From positions 105,805 through 162,188 of the forward strand of contig CAMAWC010000001.1 of NCBI GenBank assembly GCA_945861875.1: 56,384 nt of DNA, read 5' to 3'. A program made the translations under genes and the position numbers. The stretch comes from Bordetella parapertussis (GTDB taxonomy: Bacteria; Pseudomonadota; Gammaproteobacteria; Burkholderiales; SG8-39). Under the pieces are notes generated by a model. That model saw only the letters and a program-made list of their open reading frames with translations, made no database searches and had not been told where the DNA came from. The number at the start of each line of letters is the position of its first letter. Positions within the stretch are counted from its first letter, which is position 1. Of the stretch, positions 6,210 through 14,811 are shown piece by piece.

Positions 6210-8573
6210 TCACTTGATGGCGACCGCACGCACCTGCTTCATGTCGGTGAGGCCCATCATTACCTTTTCCATGCCGTCCATTTTCAGCGTGGACATGCCT
6301 TCATCAACGCATTTGACAAAAATATCCGAGACCCGCGCCCTCTCCTGGACCAGCTTCTTGACCGGATCGCTGGCGATCATCAGCTCATGCAGGCCACAAC
6401 GCCCCTTGTAACCGGTTCCGCCGCAGGCATCGCAGCCTTTGGCGCGATGAAACTCCAACTTGCCATCCTTGCCGTATTCCTTGAGCCAGTAGTCATAGAG
6501 TTTCTTTGCCTCGCCGGCGGCATCTTTTTTCCACGGCTCCGTTTGCCTGAGGTCGGACGTAAATTCGTGCATGAATTGCTTTATTTCATCCGGAGGCGGC
6601 GTGTACGGCTCCTTGCATTTCCCGCACAGGCGCTTGGCAAGCCGCTGCGCAAGAATGCCCAGCAGGGCGTCCGAGAAGTTGAATGGGTCCATACCCATGT
6701 CCAGCAGTCGGATGATCGCCTCCGGGGCCGAGTTGGTGTGCAAAGTGGCAAACACAAGGTGACCTGTCAGCGACGCCTCGATGCCGATGTGGGTTGTTTC
6801 CGCATCGCGCATCTCGCCAACCATGATGATGTCCGGATCCGCTCGCAAAAAGGCTTTCATCACCATCGGGAAGTCCATGACCTTCTTGTTAACCTGAACC
6901 TGTCGCAGCCCTTTCTGCGTGATCTCGACCGGGTCTTCGGCGGTCCATATCTTGGTGTCCGGCGTATTCAGGAAACCGAGCACCGAGTGCAGCGTCGTGG
7001 TCTTGCCCGACCCGGTCGGCCCGCAAACAAAGAACAGGCCATAGGGCTTGGACACCGCTTTTTCCAGGCCCTCCTTGTTTTTGGTGGTCAGGCCCAGCTT
7101 TGACAGGGGAATGGGTTCACCCGCGGCAAGGATACGCATGACGATATCCTCGACCCCGCCGGTTGAGGGTATCGTCGCGACACGCAACTCGATGTCCAGG
7201 GGACCGAATTTCTTGAACTTTATTTTCCCGTCCTGCGGTTTCCTTTTCTCGGATATATCCAGGTCGCACATGATTTTCAGGCGCGCGACAAGCGCGTTCC
7301 GGTAGGACGCCGGTATCTCGATGTAAGGGGCGAGTGACCCGTCCTTGCGAAAGCGTATCTCGGTCTTGGCCTTGCCCGGATAAGGCTCGATATGTATGTC
7401 AGAGGCACCCTGGTTGTATGCATCAATAATGATCTTGTTGACCAACTTCACCAGCTCATTGTCAGCCGCCGCCGATACGTCATCGCCACCCTCGGCCTCC
7501 GCACCCTCGTCGTCATCCAGGCCGGAGAGCATGTCGCCGATGTCACCCGAATCGATCTCCTCGGCGCCGTAGAAGAGGTTCAGCGTTTCCCGGAATTCCT
7601 TTTGCGTGGTAACCCGGTAGACCAGCTTCGCCTTTGGAAACACGTTCTGCACAATTCGCGAGCTCTTTACGCGCTCCGGATCCAGGCAAAGGACAATGAG
7701 CCCCTCCTTGCTGTCCTCAATCGGCACCCATTGGTTTGCCTCGACATATTCGCGCTTGAGGTTCTTCAGAAGGTCCATCGGCTTGATACGATCGGCCTTC
7801 AGGGGTTCGTACGGAACCGCAAAAAACTTGGCAAGCGCCGCGCCTATCGCGGGCAGCTTTACCTGGAACTCCTCTGTCAGGACAGCCTCGACATCGATCG
7901 CCTTTTTCCGCGCGGATCGCGCGGCAAGCTCGAATTCGGCCGACGAGATGACCGCGTCAGAGACGAGGAAGTCGTATTTTGTCTTGAGCACCTGCGGCTT
8001 CTGGCGCTGCTTGAACGCGATGGCGAGTGTTTGCGTAAGCTCGTTCACGCCCTCTTCGGTCATCGGCCCAAAGGGCAACCCGGCCTTGCTGTTGATGATC
8101 TGGACAACACCGATCAACTCGCCGTTGGATGCGTCGACAACCGGCGAAACCAACATTTGCTTGGTACGGTAGCCGGTCCGCTTGTCCACCTCCTGCAAAA
8201 AGCGCAGATTGGGATTGTGGGAATGCAGCTCCGTTTCGTCGTATACATCCCGGAGATTGAGCATCTTCTTTGACAGGCCGACATAACCCGCGATCGAGTG
8301 CTCGGCAAGCGGAAGTTTCAGGTCCTTGAAAGAATTAAGGCCGGTCTTCACCTTGGAGATGATCGTGTTTTTGTCTTCGCCAAGGGTATAGATCGTCAGA
8401 CGGTCGGCGTTGAACAGATTGCAGATGTCGGACGAAACCTCAAGCATGATTTCGTCAATGTTATTTGTGGCGTGAATCTTGTTCGTAACCGTCTGCAGGT
8501 TTTTCTGGAATGCGAGCCTGCTGTTGACGTCCGCCGGGGTGGCGCTCGGGGGGGTATTGAGAACCGCGCTCAT
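6210..8573 (-). CDS. GAF-domain PilB/GspE-type assembly ATPase
   Basis: 787 residues, against roughly 560-580 for ordinary PilB. Domains in order: GAF (about 20-195; TGYRTKQMLVSPVVD, ELIGVVQIINSK), a type II secretion N-terminal domain (225-335), an acidic linker (337-368), then the hexameric ATPase with Walker A GPTGSGKT (518-525), Walker B region ADPDIIMVGEMRD (578-590), the HTNSAPEA His box, and a tetracysteine zinc site (C650, C653, C714, C717). The stretch between the two CxxC pairs is about 60 residues, roughly twice the usual. ATG at 8571-8573; a TTG 48 bases upstream is also possible. It probably drives pilus extension or a related secretion machine. No pilC, pilD or pilM-Q genes are in the window, so its machine is elsewhere. 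Confidence 0.9.
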   Translation of the reverse strand: MSAVLNTPPSATPADVNSRLAFQKNLQTVTNKIHATNNIDEIMLEVSSDICNLFNADRLTIYTLGEDKNTIISKVKTGLNSFKDLKLPLAEHSIAGYVGLSKKMLNLRDVYDETELHSHNPNLRFLQEVDKRTGYRTKQMLVSPVVDASNGELIGVVQIINSKAGLPFGPMTEEGVNELTQTLAIAFKQRQKPQVLKTKYDFLVSDAVISSAEFELAARSARKKAIDVEAVLTEEFQVKLPAIGAALAKFFAVPYEPLKADRIKPMDLLKNLKREYVEANQWVPIEDSKEGLIVLCLDPERVKSSRIVQNVFPKAKLVYRVTTQKEFRETLNLFYGAEEIDSGDIGDMLSGLDDDEGAEAEGGDDVSAAADNELVKLVNKIIIDAYNQGASDIHIEPYPGKAKTEIRFRKDGSLAPYIEIPASYRNALVARLKIMCDLDISEKRKPQDGKIKFKKFGPLDIELRVATIPSTGGVEDIVMRILAAGEPIPLSKLGLTTKNKEGLEKAVSKPYGLFFVCGPTGSGKTTTLHSVLGFLNTPDTKIWTAEDPVEITQKGLRQVQVNKKVMDFPMVMKAFLRADPDIIMVGEMRDAETTHIGIEASLTGHLVFATLHTNSAPEAIIRLLDMGMDPFNFSDALLGILAQRLAKRLCGKCKEPYTPPPDEIKQFMHEFTSDLRQTEPWKKDAAGEAKKLYDYWLKEYGKDGKLEFHRAKGCDACGGTGYKGRCGLHELMIASDPVKKLVQERARVSDIFVKCVDEGMSTLKMDGMEKVMMGLTDMKQVRAVAIK

Positions 8574-8810
8574 AGTCTGGAATCTCTCAACAAAGTCGTG
8601 GGCATGTCTGCCCGGGTGCAAGCTGCAATGCCGGCATCACGCAGGCCGCATGCAAATATTGCAAGGTGATTCCTTTGATTGCCTACCATCGCATTTCACC
8701 AGCTCCGGACACGACAGAAGCGAACCGGCAAATCCTAGCGTTTATGTCCGAAGAGTTCAACCGCAGTCCGGAAAATACGCCCGCCAGAAACTTCGATAAC
8801 GTGCAAATCA

Positions 8811-9881
8811 TCACTTCCTCCCGCCCCAAAGTCCTCCGGATAACAGATGGGCACGATAACCCCGCTGCGCCAGCAAAAAAGCCGCCGCCGAACTCCGGCG
8901 CTCGCTCTGGCAGTACAGCAGATACTCCCTGCCCTTGTCCAATACGCCAAAGGCATTGCGGATTTCAGCCAGCGGGATATTGATCGCGCCCGGCAACCTG
9001 TCGTACTGGTACTCGGAAGGATAGCGCACGTCCACCCACTGCGCCCCACTGAGCACTTTTTCGCCCCCTTCTTCCATTGAAATCCGTTGCAACAATGGCT
9101 CCTTCAGCAGGCTCATGAAATCCTGTTTGTCCAGACGCAGCAATACGCCGTCGGTTTTCATGCTTACTGTGGCATTGCGTTTGGCATCCGACACCAGCGC
9201 CTCCTCCCCAAAAGCATCACCACTCTTGATCTCGGCCAGGGTCATTGCAACACCGCCGATGGTGCGCTCAACCTGGCATTTCCCGGACTCGATCACATAA
9301 TAGTAATCCCCCTCCGCCCCTTCGCGGATGATTACCTGACCCCGGCTGGCCTCAAGACGTTCGAATCGTTGCAGCAAAGCATCAATGTGCGCCGCAGGCA
9401 ATTGCGAGAAGGCGCCGAACTTGAGGTTATTGACTGAGAACATGCCCGAGAGAATGCTCCAGTTGGCTATCGACGGCGGTGTGTGCTCATCCTTTTCGCA
9501 GCGCGCCGGCTGGCCGCCCTCGGCCAGTTGATCCCAAGTAACCATGATATCGAGCAGATCGTCATCAATCCGGATCAGTTCGACGTCCGTGATGGCATTT
9601 GCAGAACCAAATTCTGGCCCGCGCTTGCCAAGGGCATAGCGCGCCTCTTCAGTCCCGCCCGCGATGACTTTTCGCGCGGCCGCGTCACCTGCGGCAAGCT
9701 CAAGTTCCCCGCGAACCAGGAAAACCGATTGGCCGGCGATACCCCGCATCCGGAACGGGTTGACGTTCTTCGATACGCGTTCAAAATAGCAAAGCGCCGC
9801 CAGTTCCTGCAGCCGCAAATCCGACAGCGACGAAAGCGGAGACAGCGTCCGCAGAATTCCAACGTCGACGCCGCTCGCCAT
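8811..9881 (-). CDS. Cyclic-nucleotide-binding protein with C-terminal rhodanese domain
   Basis: 356 residues. An N-terminal cNMP-like domain (about 10-120) is degenerate; a second (about 150-265) has a convincing phosphate-binding cassette, FGEEALVSDAKRNATV, with the Glu and Arg that hold the cyclic phosphate. Residues 275-356 are a rhodanese domain with active-site loop CQSERRS (Cys324). There is no helix-turn-helix, so this is not a Crp transcription factor. The ATG at 9879-9881 lies 3 bases after the phosphodiesterase stop, indicating tight translational coupling to the cAMP genes. Likely a cAMP effector acting through its rhodanese part (persulfide, or protein interaction); the target is unknown. 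Confidence 0.85.
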   Translation of the reverse strand: MASGVDVGILRTLSPLSSLSDLRLQELAALCYFERVSKNVNPFRMRGIAGQSVFLVRGELELAAGDAAARKVIAGGTEEARYALGKRGPEFGSANAITDVELIRIDDDLLDIMVTWDQLAEGGQPARCEKDEHTPPSIANWSILSGMFSVNNLKFGAFSQLPAAHIDALLQRFERLEASRGQVIIREGAEGDYYYVIESGKCQVERTIGGVAMTLAEIKSGDAFGEEALVSDAKRNATVSMKTDGVLLRLDKQDFMSLLKEPLLQRISMEEGGEKVLSGAQWVDVRYPSEYQYDRLPGAINIPLAEIRNAFGVLDKGREYLLYCQSERRSSAAAFLLAQRGYRAHLLSGGLWGGRK

Positions 9882-9884
9882 GGC

Positions 9885-10652
9885 TTAGAGTTCGAAAACC
9901 TGGTTATTCTGCAACATTCGCGGCTTGTATTGGCCCGCACACTCCTCAACCTCCTGCATCGTCAGCTCGATCTCGCCGGGCTTGAGGTGCGTGATGAATA
10001 TCTCCGCGCTTCTCTCCAGCTTGGCCAGTTCATCGGCAAGCATGCTTGGGGAAAGATGCTTGGACAAGACGGCGAGATCCTTTTCTCGGTTGCAGAAAGC
10101 CGTCTCAATAATTAGATACTTAAGGTTGTCTATTTTGTTAACCACCTTCCACAGGGCATCGTTTGTGGTGGTATCCCCGGAAAATACCAGGCTTGACCTA
10201 CCGGAATCCAGTTGAAATCCCACGGCGGGAACACTATGAATCGCCGGCAAGGCGGTTATCTTCCGCCCCTTGATTTCCACTTCCTGTCCCACTTGTATCG
10301 GCTCGTAGCGCATGAACGGCTTGGCGGCAGTCGGAATCTGGGTGAAATCAGGCCAGATACTCCAGTTAAAAATATGGTTGCGCAGAATCTCGATGGTCGC
10401 CGGTTGCGCATACACCGTCACCGGATTCGCGCGCATTCCGCCAACGGTATCGACCATAAATGCAATGCTTGAAACATGATCAAGATGCGAATGCGTCACA
10501 AATATGTGGTCAATTAATGACAGTTCGGTGAGCGACAAGTCGGAAACACCCGTGCCGGCGTCGATCAGGATGTCATGGTCAAGCAGCATGGAAGTCGTGC
10601 GCAAGTGCCGCCCGCCAATGCCGCCGCTACAGCCTAGTATGCGGAGTCTCAC
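9885..10652 (-). CDS. Class II cyclic-nucleotide phosphodiesterase (metallo-beta-lactamase fold)
   Basis: 255 residues; expected to hydrolyse 3',5'-cAMP. The motif THSHLDHVSS (His54, His56, Asp58, His59) and the later FSGDTTTND follow the class II phosphodiesterase/MBL metal-site pattern, and MRLRILGCSGGIGG plus ILIDAGTGVSDLS are typical of the family. GTG start at 10650-10652, 7 bases after the adenylate cyclase stop. The pairing with a class III cyclase in one operon, and with a cyclic-nucleotide-binding protein next, supports cAMP as substrate over other MBL activities such as RNase Z. Not secreted. Confidence 0.85.
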   Translation of the reverse strand: MRLRILGCSGGIGGRHLRTTSMLLDHDILIDAGTGVSDLSLTELSLIDHIFVTHSHLDHVSSIAFMVDTVGGMRANPVTVYAQPATIEILRNHIFNWSIWPDFTQIPTAAKPFMRYEPIQVGQEVEIKGRKITALPAIHSVPAVGFQLDSGRSSLVFSGDTTTNDALWKVVNKIDNLKYLIIETAFCNREKDLAVLSKHLSPSMLADELAKLERSAEIFITHLKPGEIELTMQEVEECAGQYKPRMLQNNQVFEL

Positions 10653-10659
10653 CTGCGCC

Positions 10660-12891
10660 CTACTTGGTCTCGAACTTCGTCACACCATCCCAGTCCGTGC
10701 CGGGGGGATTGGCGCGATATTCGGCGATCTTCTCGGTGAATATCTTGTAAAGTCCGCAAGTGGGATTCATGTTGTGCAAATTGAACAACTGTAGCTCCGA
10801 CTGATCCCAGTCCTGGGCACGGTAGGCCTTTAACGCCTGGTGCCAGAGTTTTATCTCGTCCAGCCGGTTCTTGTCGACCTGGCCTTCAATTCCAATCGGC
10901 TCGAATATCGCAACCGGTTCGTCCTTGCCCTTAACGCGCACGCGGTCGACTTCACGAAACACCACGTCGGGCACGGCTTTTTTTGTCGTTTCGCCAACAA
11001 GTATCCCGACCCCGTACTGCTTTGTAATCCCTTCCAGACGGGAGCTCAGGTTCACCGGATCACCCATCACGGTATAGGCCTTGCGGATTTTGGACCCCAT
11101 GTCGCCAACGCTCATAACGCCACTGTTCAAGCCAACCCCGATCTTGAACTCCGGCCAGCCACGTTTGCGGAAATCCTCATTCAGGACAAGCGCCTGCTCC
11201 TGCATTTGCATGGCGGTAATGACGCCGTTGCGCTGATGTATCGGATCGGTCACCGGAGCGCCCCAGAAGGCCATGATGGCGTCGCCGATGTACTTGTCCA
11301 GGGTTCCGCGGTTATTGCGGATGACCAGGCTCATTGTGGTGAGGTAAGCATTGATATAGGCCGAAAGTTGCTGCGGATCCAGGCTCTCTGAAATGGTGGT
11401 GAATCCGCGCACGTCGGAAAACAGCACGGTCAGGTCTTCGCGCTTGCCCTCCATGCTGTACTTTTCCGGGTCTTCCGCCATCTTGTCGACAAGTTCCGGC
11501 GGAACATATTGCCCGAACAACTCAGTGAATTGCCGCTTGGATCGTGATTCAACAAAGTAGCCATAAGCCATGTTGAGCACAAAAAGCCCGGCTATTAGCA
11601 GCAGGCTGGAGGCAAGCGGGAGCACCATACCCCCGCCGGACCAGACCACGATATTAAGGCCGGTGATCAGCAGAATGGACAGCAGAGACACCAGTGTCGC
11701 CCGCAGAGGCGAGAGCAAAGGCATCAGCAAGGACAGAGGGATGCCGCCGATGGCGAGCAGGATCACTTCCGCACCCAGCATGTAGGGTGGTCGTTGCTTG
11801 ATGTTGCGATCGAGCATGCCCGCAATAAGGTTGGCGTGTATTTCCACCCCGGGGTAAACGCTGCCGACCGGCGTGGAACGCAAGTCGAGCAAGCCGGGGG
11901 CTGAGGTGCCAACCAAGGCGATTTTTCCTTTCAATGCCTCAACCGGCAGGCGGTCAAACAAAACGTCGGAGAGCGAAATATATTTGAAACTCCCCTCCCT
12001 GCCCCGGTACGGAATCAGCGCGCTGACGTTCTCGTCAACGGGAATTCTTAACGGCCCCACCTCTAGCCATTCCAGCCCGCTATAACCTTTGGAAACGACG
12101 CGATCGGGCGGATAGCCTGGAACAACGTTGGGAAACTTGCCCGTATCAAGGGCGATGAGGGTCCTGATCATGGCGAGGGACAGCGACTCGTAATACGCCC
12201 CTTTGTATTCGGCCAGCATCGGCACCCTGCGCGACACCCCGTCAAAGTCAACCAGCGGATTAAAGTGCCCGCCGCTGGCCGCGCTTTTCTGGAACTCCGG
12301 GAGGTTGCCGCCATAACCCAGCCACGAGGTGAAGGCGATATTTTTTCCGGTAAAACTGCCCGCCGGGATCACCGGGTCGGGAATCGCCCCCGAAACTCGC
12401 GCATCCACCGCGCTGCTGAAGTAATAGCCGAGCACGACAGGACGGCCCTTGATGATCTGCGCGAACATGCCGTCGTGATCAAGCATCGGGCGCAACTGGC
12501 CGAGAATGCTCTGGAACTGGCTGCTGTCCTTGAATTCCTTCTTTGCCAGTCCTTCCAGCACCGGCAACCCGGAGCTTGAGTCGGGCTCTGCAAACACCAC
12601 GTCAAATCCGACCAGCACAATGCCGTACTTGTCGAAAAGTTTCTTGATCAACTCCGATAGTCGGTCGCGCCCCCAGGGCCAGCGGCCTATTTCGGCGAGA
12701 CTTTTTTCATCGATATCGAGAATGACAATACGATTATCGACTCCGCCCGGCATGGTAAGGCGCAGGCGCGTGTCATAGACAATGCTATCGAGCTGATTTA
12801 CGAGTCCAATCTGGTAGAACTTGGCGGCATGTCCGACAAAAACCAACAATACTGCCAGCCCGATTGCAATGCGGACGATGTGTTGCTTCAA
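10660..12891 (-). CDS. CHASE2-domain class III adenylate cyclase
   Basis: 743 residues. One N-terminal membrane helix, an extracytoplasmic CHASE2 sensor (about 30-350; ILDIDEKSLAEIGRWPWGRD), three membrane helices (about 372-446), then a class III cyclase domain (about 485-665). Catalytic residues are present: metal Asp493 in FSDVRGF and Asp537 in YIGDAIMAFWG, Lys533 and Asp611 for adenine choice, Asn614 and Arg618 in DPVNLSSRLE. This points to an active adenylate rather than guanylate cyclase. A TPR-like tail follows. TTG start at 12889-12891, backed by GGAGGG just upstream. First gene of the tight trio cyclase-phosphodiesterase-cNMP protein. Confidence 0.95.
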   Translation of the reverse strand: MKQHIVRIAIGLAVLLVFVGHAAKFYQIGLVNQLDSIVYDTRLRLTMPGGVDNRIVILDIDEKSLAEIGRWPWGRDRLSELIKKLFDKYGIVLVGFDVVFAEPDSSSGLPVLEGLAKKEFKDSSQFQSILGQLRPMLDHDGMFAQIIKGRPVVLGYYFSSAVDARVSGAIPDPVIPAGSFTGKNIAFTSWLGYGGNLPEFQKSAASGGHFNPLVDFDGVSRRVPMLAEYKGAYYESLSLAMIRTLIALDTGKFPNVVPGYPPDRVVSKGYSGLEWLEVGPLRIPVDENVSALIPYRGREGSFKYISLSDVLFDRLPVEALKGKIALVGTSAPGLLDLRSTPVGSVYPGVEIHANLIAGMLDRNIKQRPPYMLGAEVILLAIGGIPLSLLMPLLSPLRATLVSLLSILLITGLNIVVWSGGGMVLPLASSLLLIAGLFVLNMAYGYFVESRSKRQFTELFGQYVPPELVDKMAEDPEKYSMEGKREDLTVLFSDVRGFTTISESLDPQQLSAYINAYLTTMSLVIRNNRGTLDKYIGDAIMAFWGAPVTDPIHQRNGVITAMQMQEQALVLNEDFRKRGWPEFKIGVGLNSGVMSVGDMGSKIRKAYTVMGDPVNLSSRLEGITKQYGVGILVGETTKKAVPDVVFREVDRVRVKGKDEPVAIFEPIGIEGQVDKNRLDEIKLWHQALKAYRAQDWDQSELQLFNLHNMNPTCGLYKIFTEKIAEYRANPPGTDWDGVTKFETK

Positions 12892-13028
12892 GCGCCCTCC
12901 AATAAATCAATCGATTGCGTACGCAATATCCTGAAAGCCTTACGCACGCCTGAAAATTCCGGACACTTCAGCACAACTTATCGCGCGGCTCCGTCTGGCG
13001 GAAAGAACCCGGAAGCTTCCTGACCGAA

Positions 13029-13048
13029 CTGTCTGCCACTCCAGACAG
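13029..13048. other. Inverted repeat between FHA and cyclase genes
   Basis: CTGTCTG-CCACTC-CAGACAG, a perfect 7-base stem just after the FHA stop codon. There is no T-run, so it may be an RNA-stability or attenuation element rather than a terminator. Confidence 0.35.
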
Positions 13049-13053
13049 ACCGC

Positions 13054-13818
13054 TCAGGCTTTGTAGAAAAACTCCATTTTGACGCCGGCCAACTCGATCA
13101 GGTCATGGTCTTTCAACGCGTGGGGTGCCGAACCAATTGTCTGTCCGTTTACGATCGGCTGGTTTGCACCCTCGACATGAGTGACGTAATAACCCTGCGG
13201 CCGCCGCGTTAAGACGGCGACCTGGACACCCGGCTTGCCGAGGGTGGTCAGCGGCTTGGTCAATTCCAGTTCGCGTCCGGCGCTCGCACCGGAGAGTATC
13301 TGCAACATGGCCTTCTTCTGTGCCGGTGCCGGTGGCGCGGCGCTCGGCGCCGCATGGATCTGAGTATCTCCGGCCTTCGCCATTCCAGCTGGCGCGGCTG
13401 CCGGGGCAGGGGCAGGGGCAGGCGCAGCCGCGGCGGCGGGAGCGGGAGCGGCGGCAGGAGCCGGCCGCATCGCGCCGGGCCGCAAAATCATTGTTTTCTC
13501 GAAATCGGCCTTTGCCGCCCCGGCCGGCGCGGCGTCAGCGACGTACTTCAGCTTGTACTTGCCAAGCTCGATGACATCGTTATTCTGCATAAAATGCTTT
13601 TTCACCGGCTGCCCGTTGACCATCGTGCCGTTGGTGCTGCCGAGATCTTCAAGGAATGAGTCGGCCAGGATCGTCACCAGGACGGCATGCTCGCCACTGA
13701 CCGCCAGATTGTCGATCTGGATGTCATTGTGCGGCTTGCGTCCGATCGTGGTGCGCTCCTTGCTGAGCTGAATCTCCTTCAGCACCAGGCCATCCATACT
13801 TAAAATCAGCTTCGCCAT
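13054..13818 (-). CDS. Double FHA-domain protein
   Basis: 254 residues. FHA1 (1-95) has the full phosphothreonine-binding set: GRKPHNDI, SGEH (Ser41, His44) and GSTNGTMVNG. A linker rich in Ala and Pro (about 115-165) leads to a second FHA-like domain (168-254) that keeps the fold (TLGKPGVQVAVL, VNGQTI) but lacks the Ser-x-x-His, so it probably does not bind phosphothreonine the same way. Between them lies FEKTMILRPG, where Thr109 is followed by Leu at +3, the kind of site a kinase modifies and an FHA domain reads. ATG at 13816-13818 behind GGGGAA, 14 bases after the phosphatase stop. It is the expected reader of the upstream kinase. Confidence 0.9.
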   Translation of the reverse strand: MAKLILSMDGLVLKEIQLSKERTTIGRKPHNDIQIDNLAVSGEHAVLVTILADSFLEDLGSTNGTMVNGQPVKKHFMQNNDVIELGKYKLKYVADAAPAGAAKADFEKTMILRPGAMRPAPAAAPAPAAAAAPAPAPAPAAAPAGMAKAGDTQIHAAPSAAPPAPAQKKAMLQILSGASAGRELELTKPLTTLGKPGVQVAVLTRRPQGYYVTHVEGANQPIVNGQTIGSAPHALKDHDLIELAGVKMEFFYKA

Positions 13819-13832
13819 AGCAATTTCCCCGA

Positions 13833-14663
13833 CTATTTGAACCAGCCAATAAACTTCGAAACCAATCCGCGTGGCGCGGAATAATCGCGAACCACTTTGA
13901 TCAGGATCACCGAAATATTGTCGCGCCCGCCATTGTCATTGGCCATCTGCACCAATTGCTGGCAGCACAACTTAAGGTTCGCACCCAGCGCCTGCACAGC
14001 CATGCCAATGTCCTCATCGCTGACCATGTCGCACAATCCGTCAGAGCACAGCAGGTAGATATCGCCGACCTGTGTTTCGTAATCGTGTATCTCCGGCTCC
14101 ACCGCGGGGTCTATGCCAAGCGCGCGCGTCACCAGATTTTTGTTATGCGATGTCTTCGCCTGCTCCGGCGTTATCAGGCCACTGTCGATCTGCTCCTGCA
14201 GGAGCGAGTGGTCCTTTGTCACCTGCGTAAACTCTTCCCCCCTCAGGAGGTAGAGCCGCGAATCCCCAATATGCGCGACGGTCACCTTGTTGTCGTGAAA
14301 CATCGCCGCAACCAGAGTAGTGCCCATGCCGGCATACTGCGGCTGGCTTTGCGCAGCCTGGTATATCGACGTATTGGCCTTGGCAATCTGTTCGCGCAGC
14401 ATGTTTTGTGCGGCGGTCACGCCGCTCTGCGGGTCCACCACAAAAGGTGGCTGCCGCTCCAGCATTTGCTGCAACTCGGTCGTGATCACCGTCGTCGCCA
14501 TGCCGCTGGCAACTTCCCCGGCGTTATAACCGCCCATGCCATCGGCCAGCACGACAAGCCCCTTGTCGGCATCGGAGGCGATAGAGTCCTCATTGTGCGA
14601 GCGGACCATGCCCGGATCGGTATGGCTCGCAATTTCCAGCGCCGAGTGCAGGTTTATCGTCAC
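13833..14663 (-). CDS. PP2C-family Ser/Thr protein phosphatase
   Basis: 276 residues with all PPM/PP2C motifs in order: RSHNEDS, LADGMGGYNAGE (metal Asp), GMGTTLVAA, AHIGDSRLYLL, LLCSDGL and GGRDNIS. Cytoplasmic, no membrane helix. I chose GTG at 14661-14663 because GGGGAAAG lies five bases upstream and the family starts just before ASHTDPGMVRSHNED; the open frame continues to 14963 but overlaps the kinase gene and looks non-coding. It should reverse phosphorylation by the CHASE2 kinase encoded 148 bases upstream, as in other kinase-phosphatase-FHA sets (for example the PpkA-PppA-Fha trio of type VI secretion). Confidence 0.93.
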   Translation of the reverse strand: MTINLHSALEIASHTDPGMVRSHNEDSIASDADKGLVVLADGMGGYNAGEVASGMATTVITTELQQMLERQPPFVVDPQSGVTAAQNMLREQIAKANTSIYQAAQSQPQYAGMGTTLVAAMFHDNKVTVAHIGDSRLYLLRGEEFTQVTKDHSLLQEQIDSGLITPEQAKTSHNKNLVTRALGIDPAVEPEIHDYETQVGDIYLLCSDGLCDMVSDEDIGMAVQALGANLKLCCQQLVQMANDNGGRDNISVILIKVVRDYSAPRGLVSKFIGWFK

Positions 14664-14811
14664 GGTCTTTCCCCTGCAACCCGGCAAGACATGCCGTCGC
14701 CACACGCGGCACCGCGGACAGGACACCGCGTCGCGATCCCGATCGGGAATTGCACAATTTTGTTTACCTTGCTCACGCTCTATTCGCCATGCCCGTGAAA
14801 ACCTGCGCTGT

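Noticed and set aside
8618-8632. RpoN-like GGCATTGCAGCTTGC on the minus strand before the GAF-PilB gene
   Set aside because: GG and GC are 11 bases apart, not the required 10, so it is not called as a promoter.
8811-9881. Calling the cNMP/rhodanese protein a Crp transcription factor
   Set aside because: There is no helix-turn-helix; the C-terminus is a rhodanese domain.
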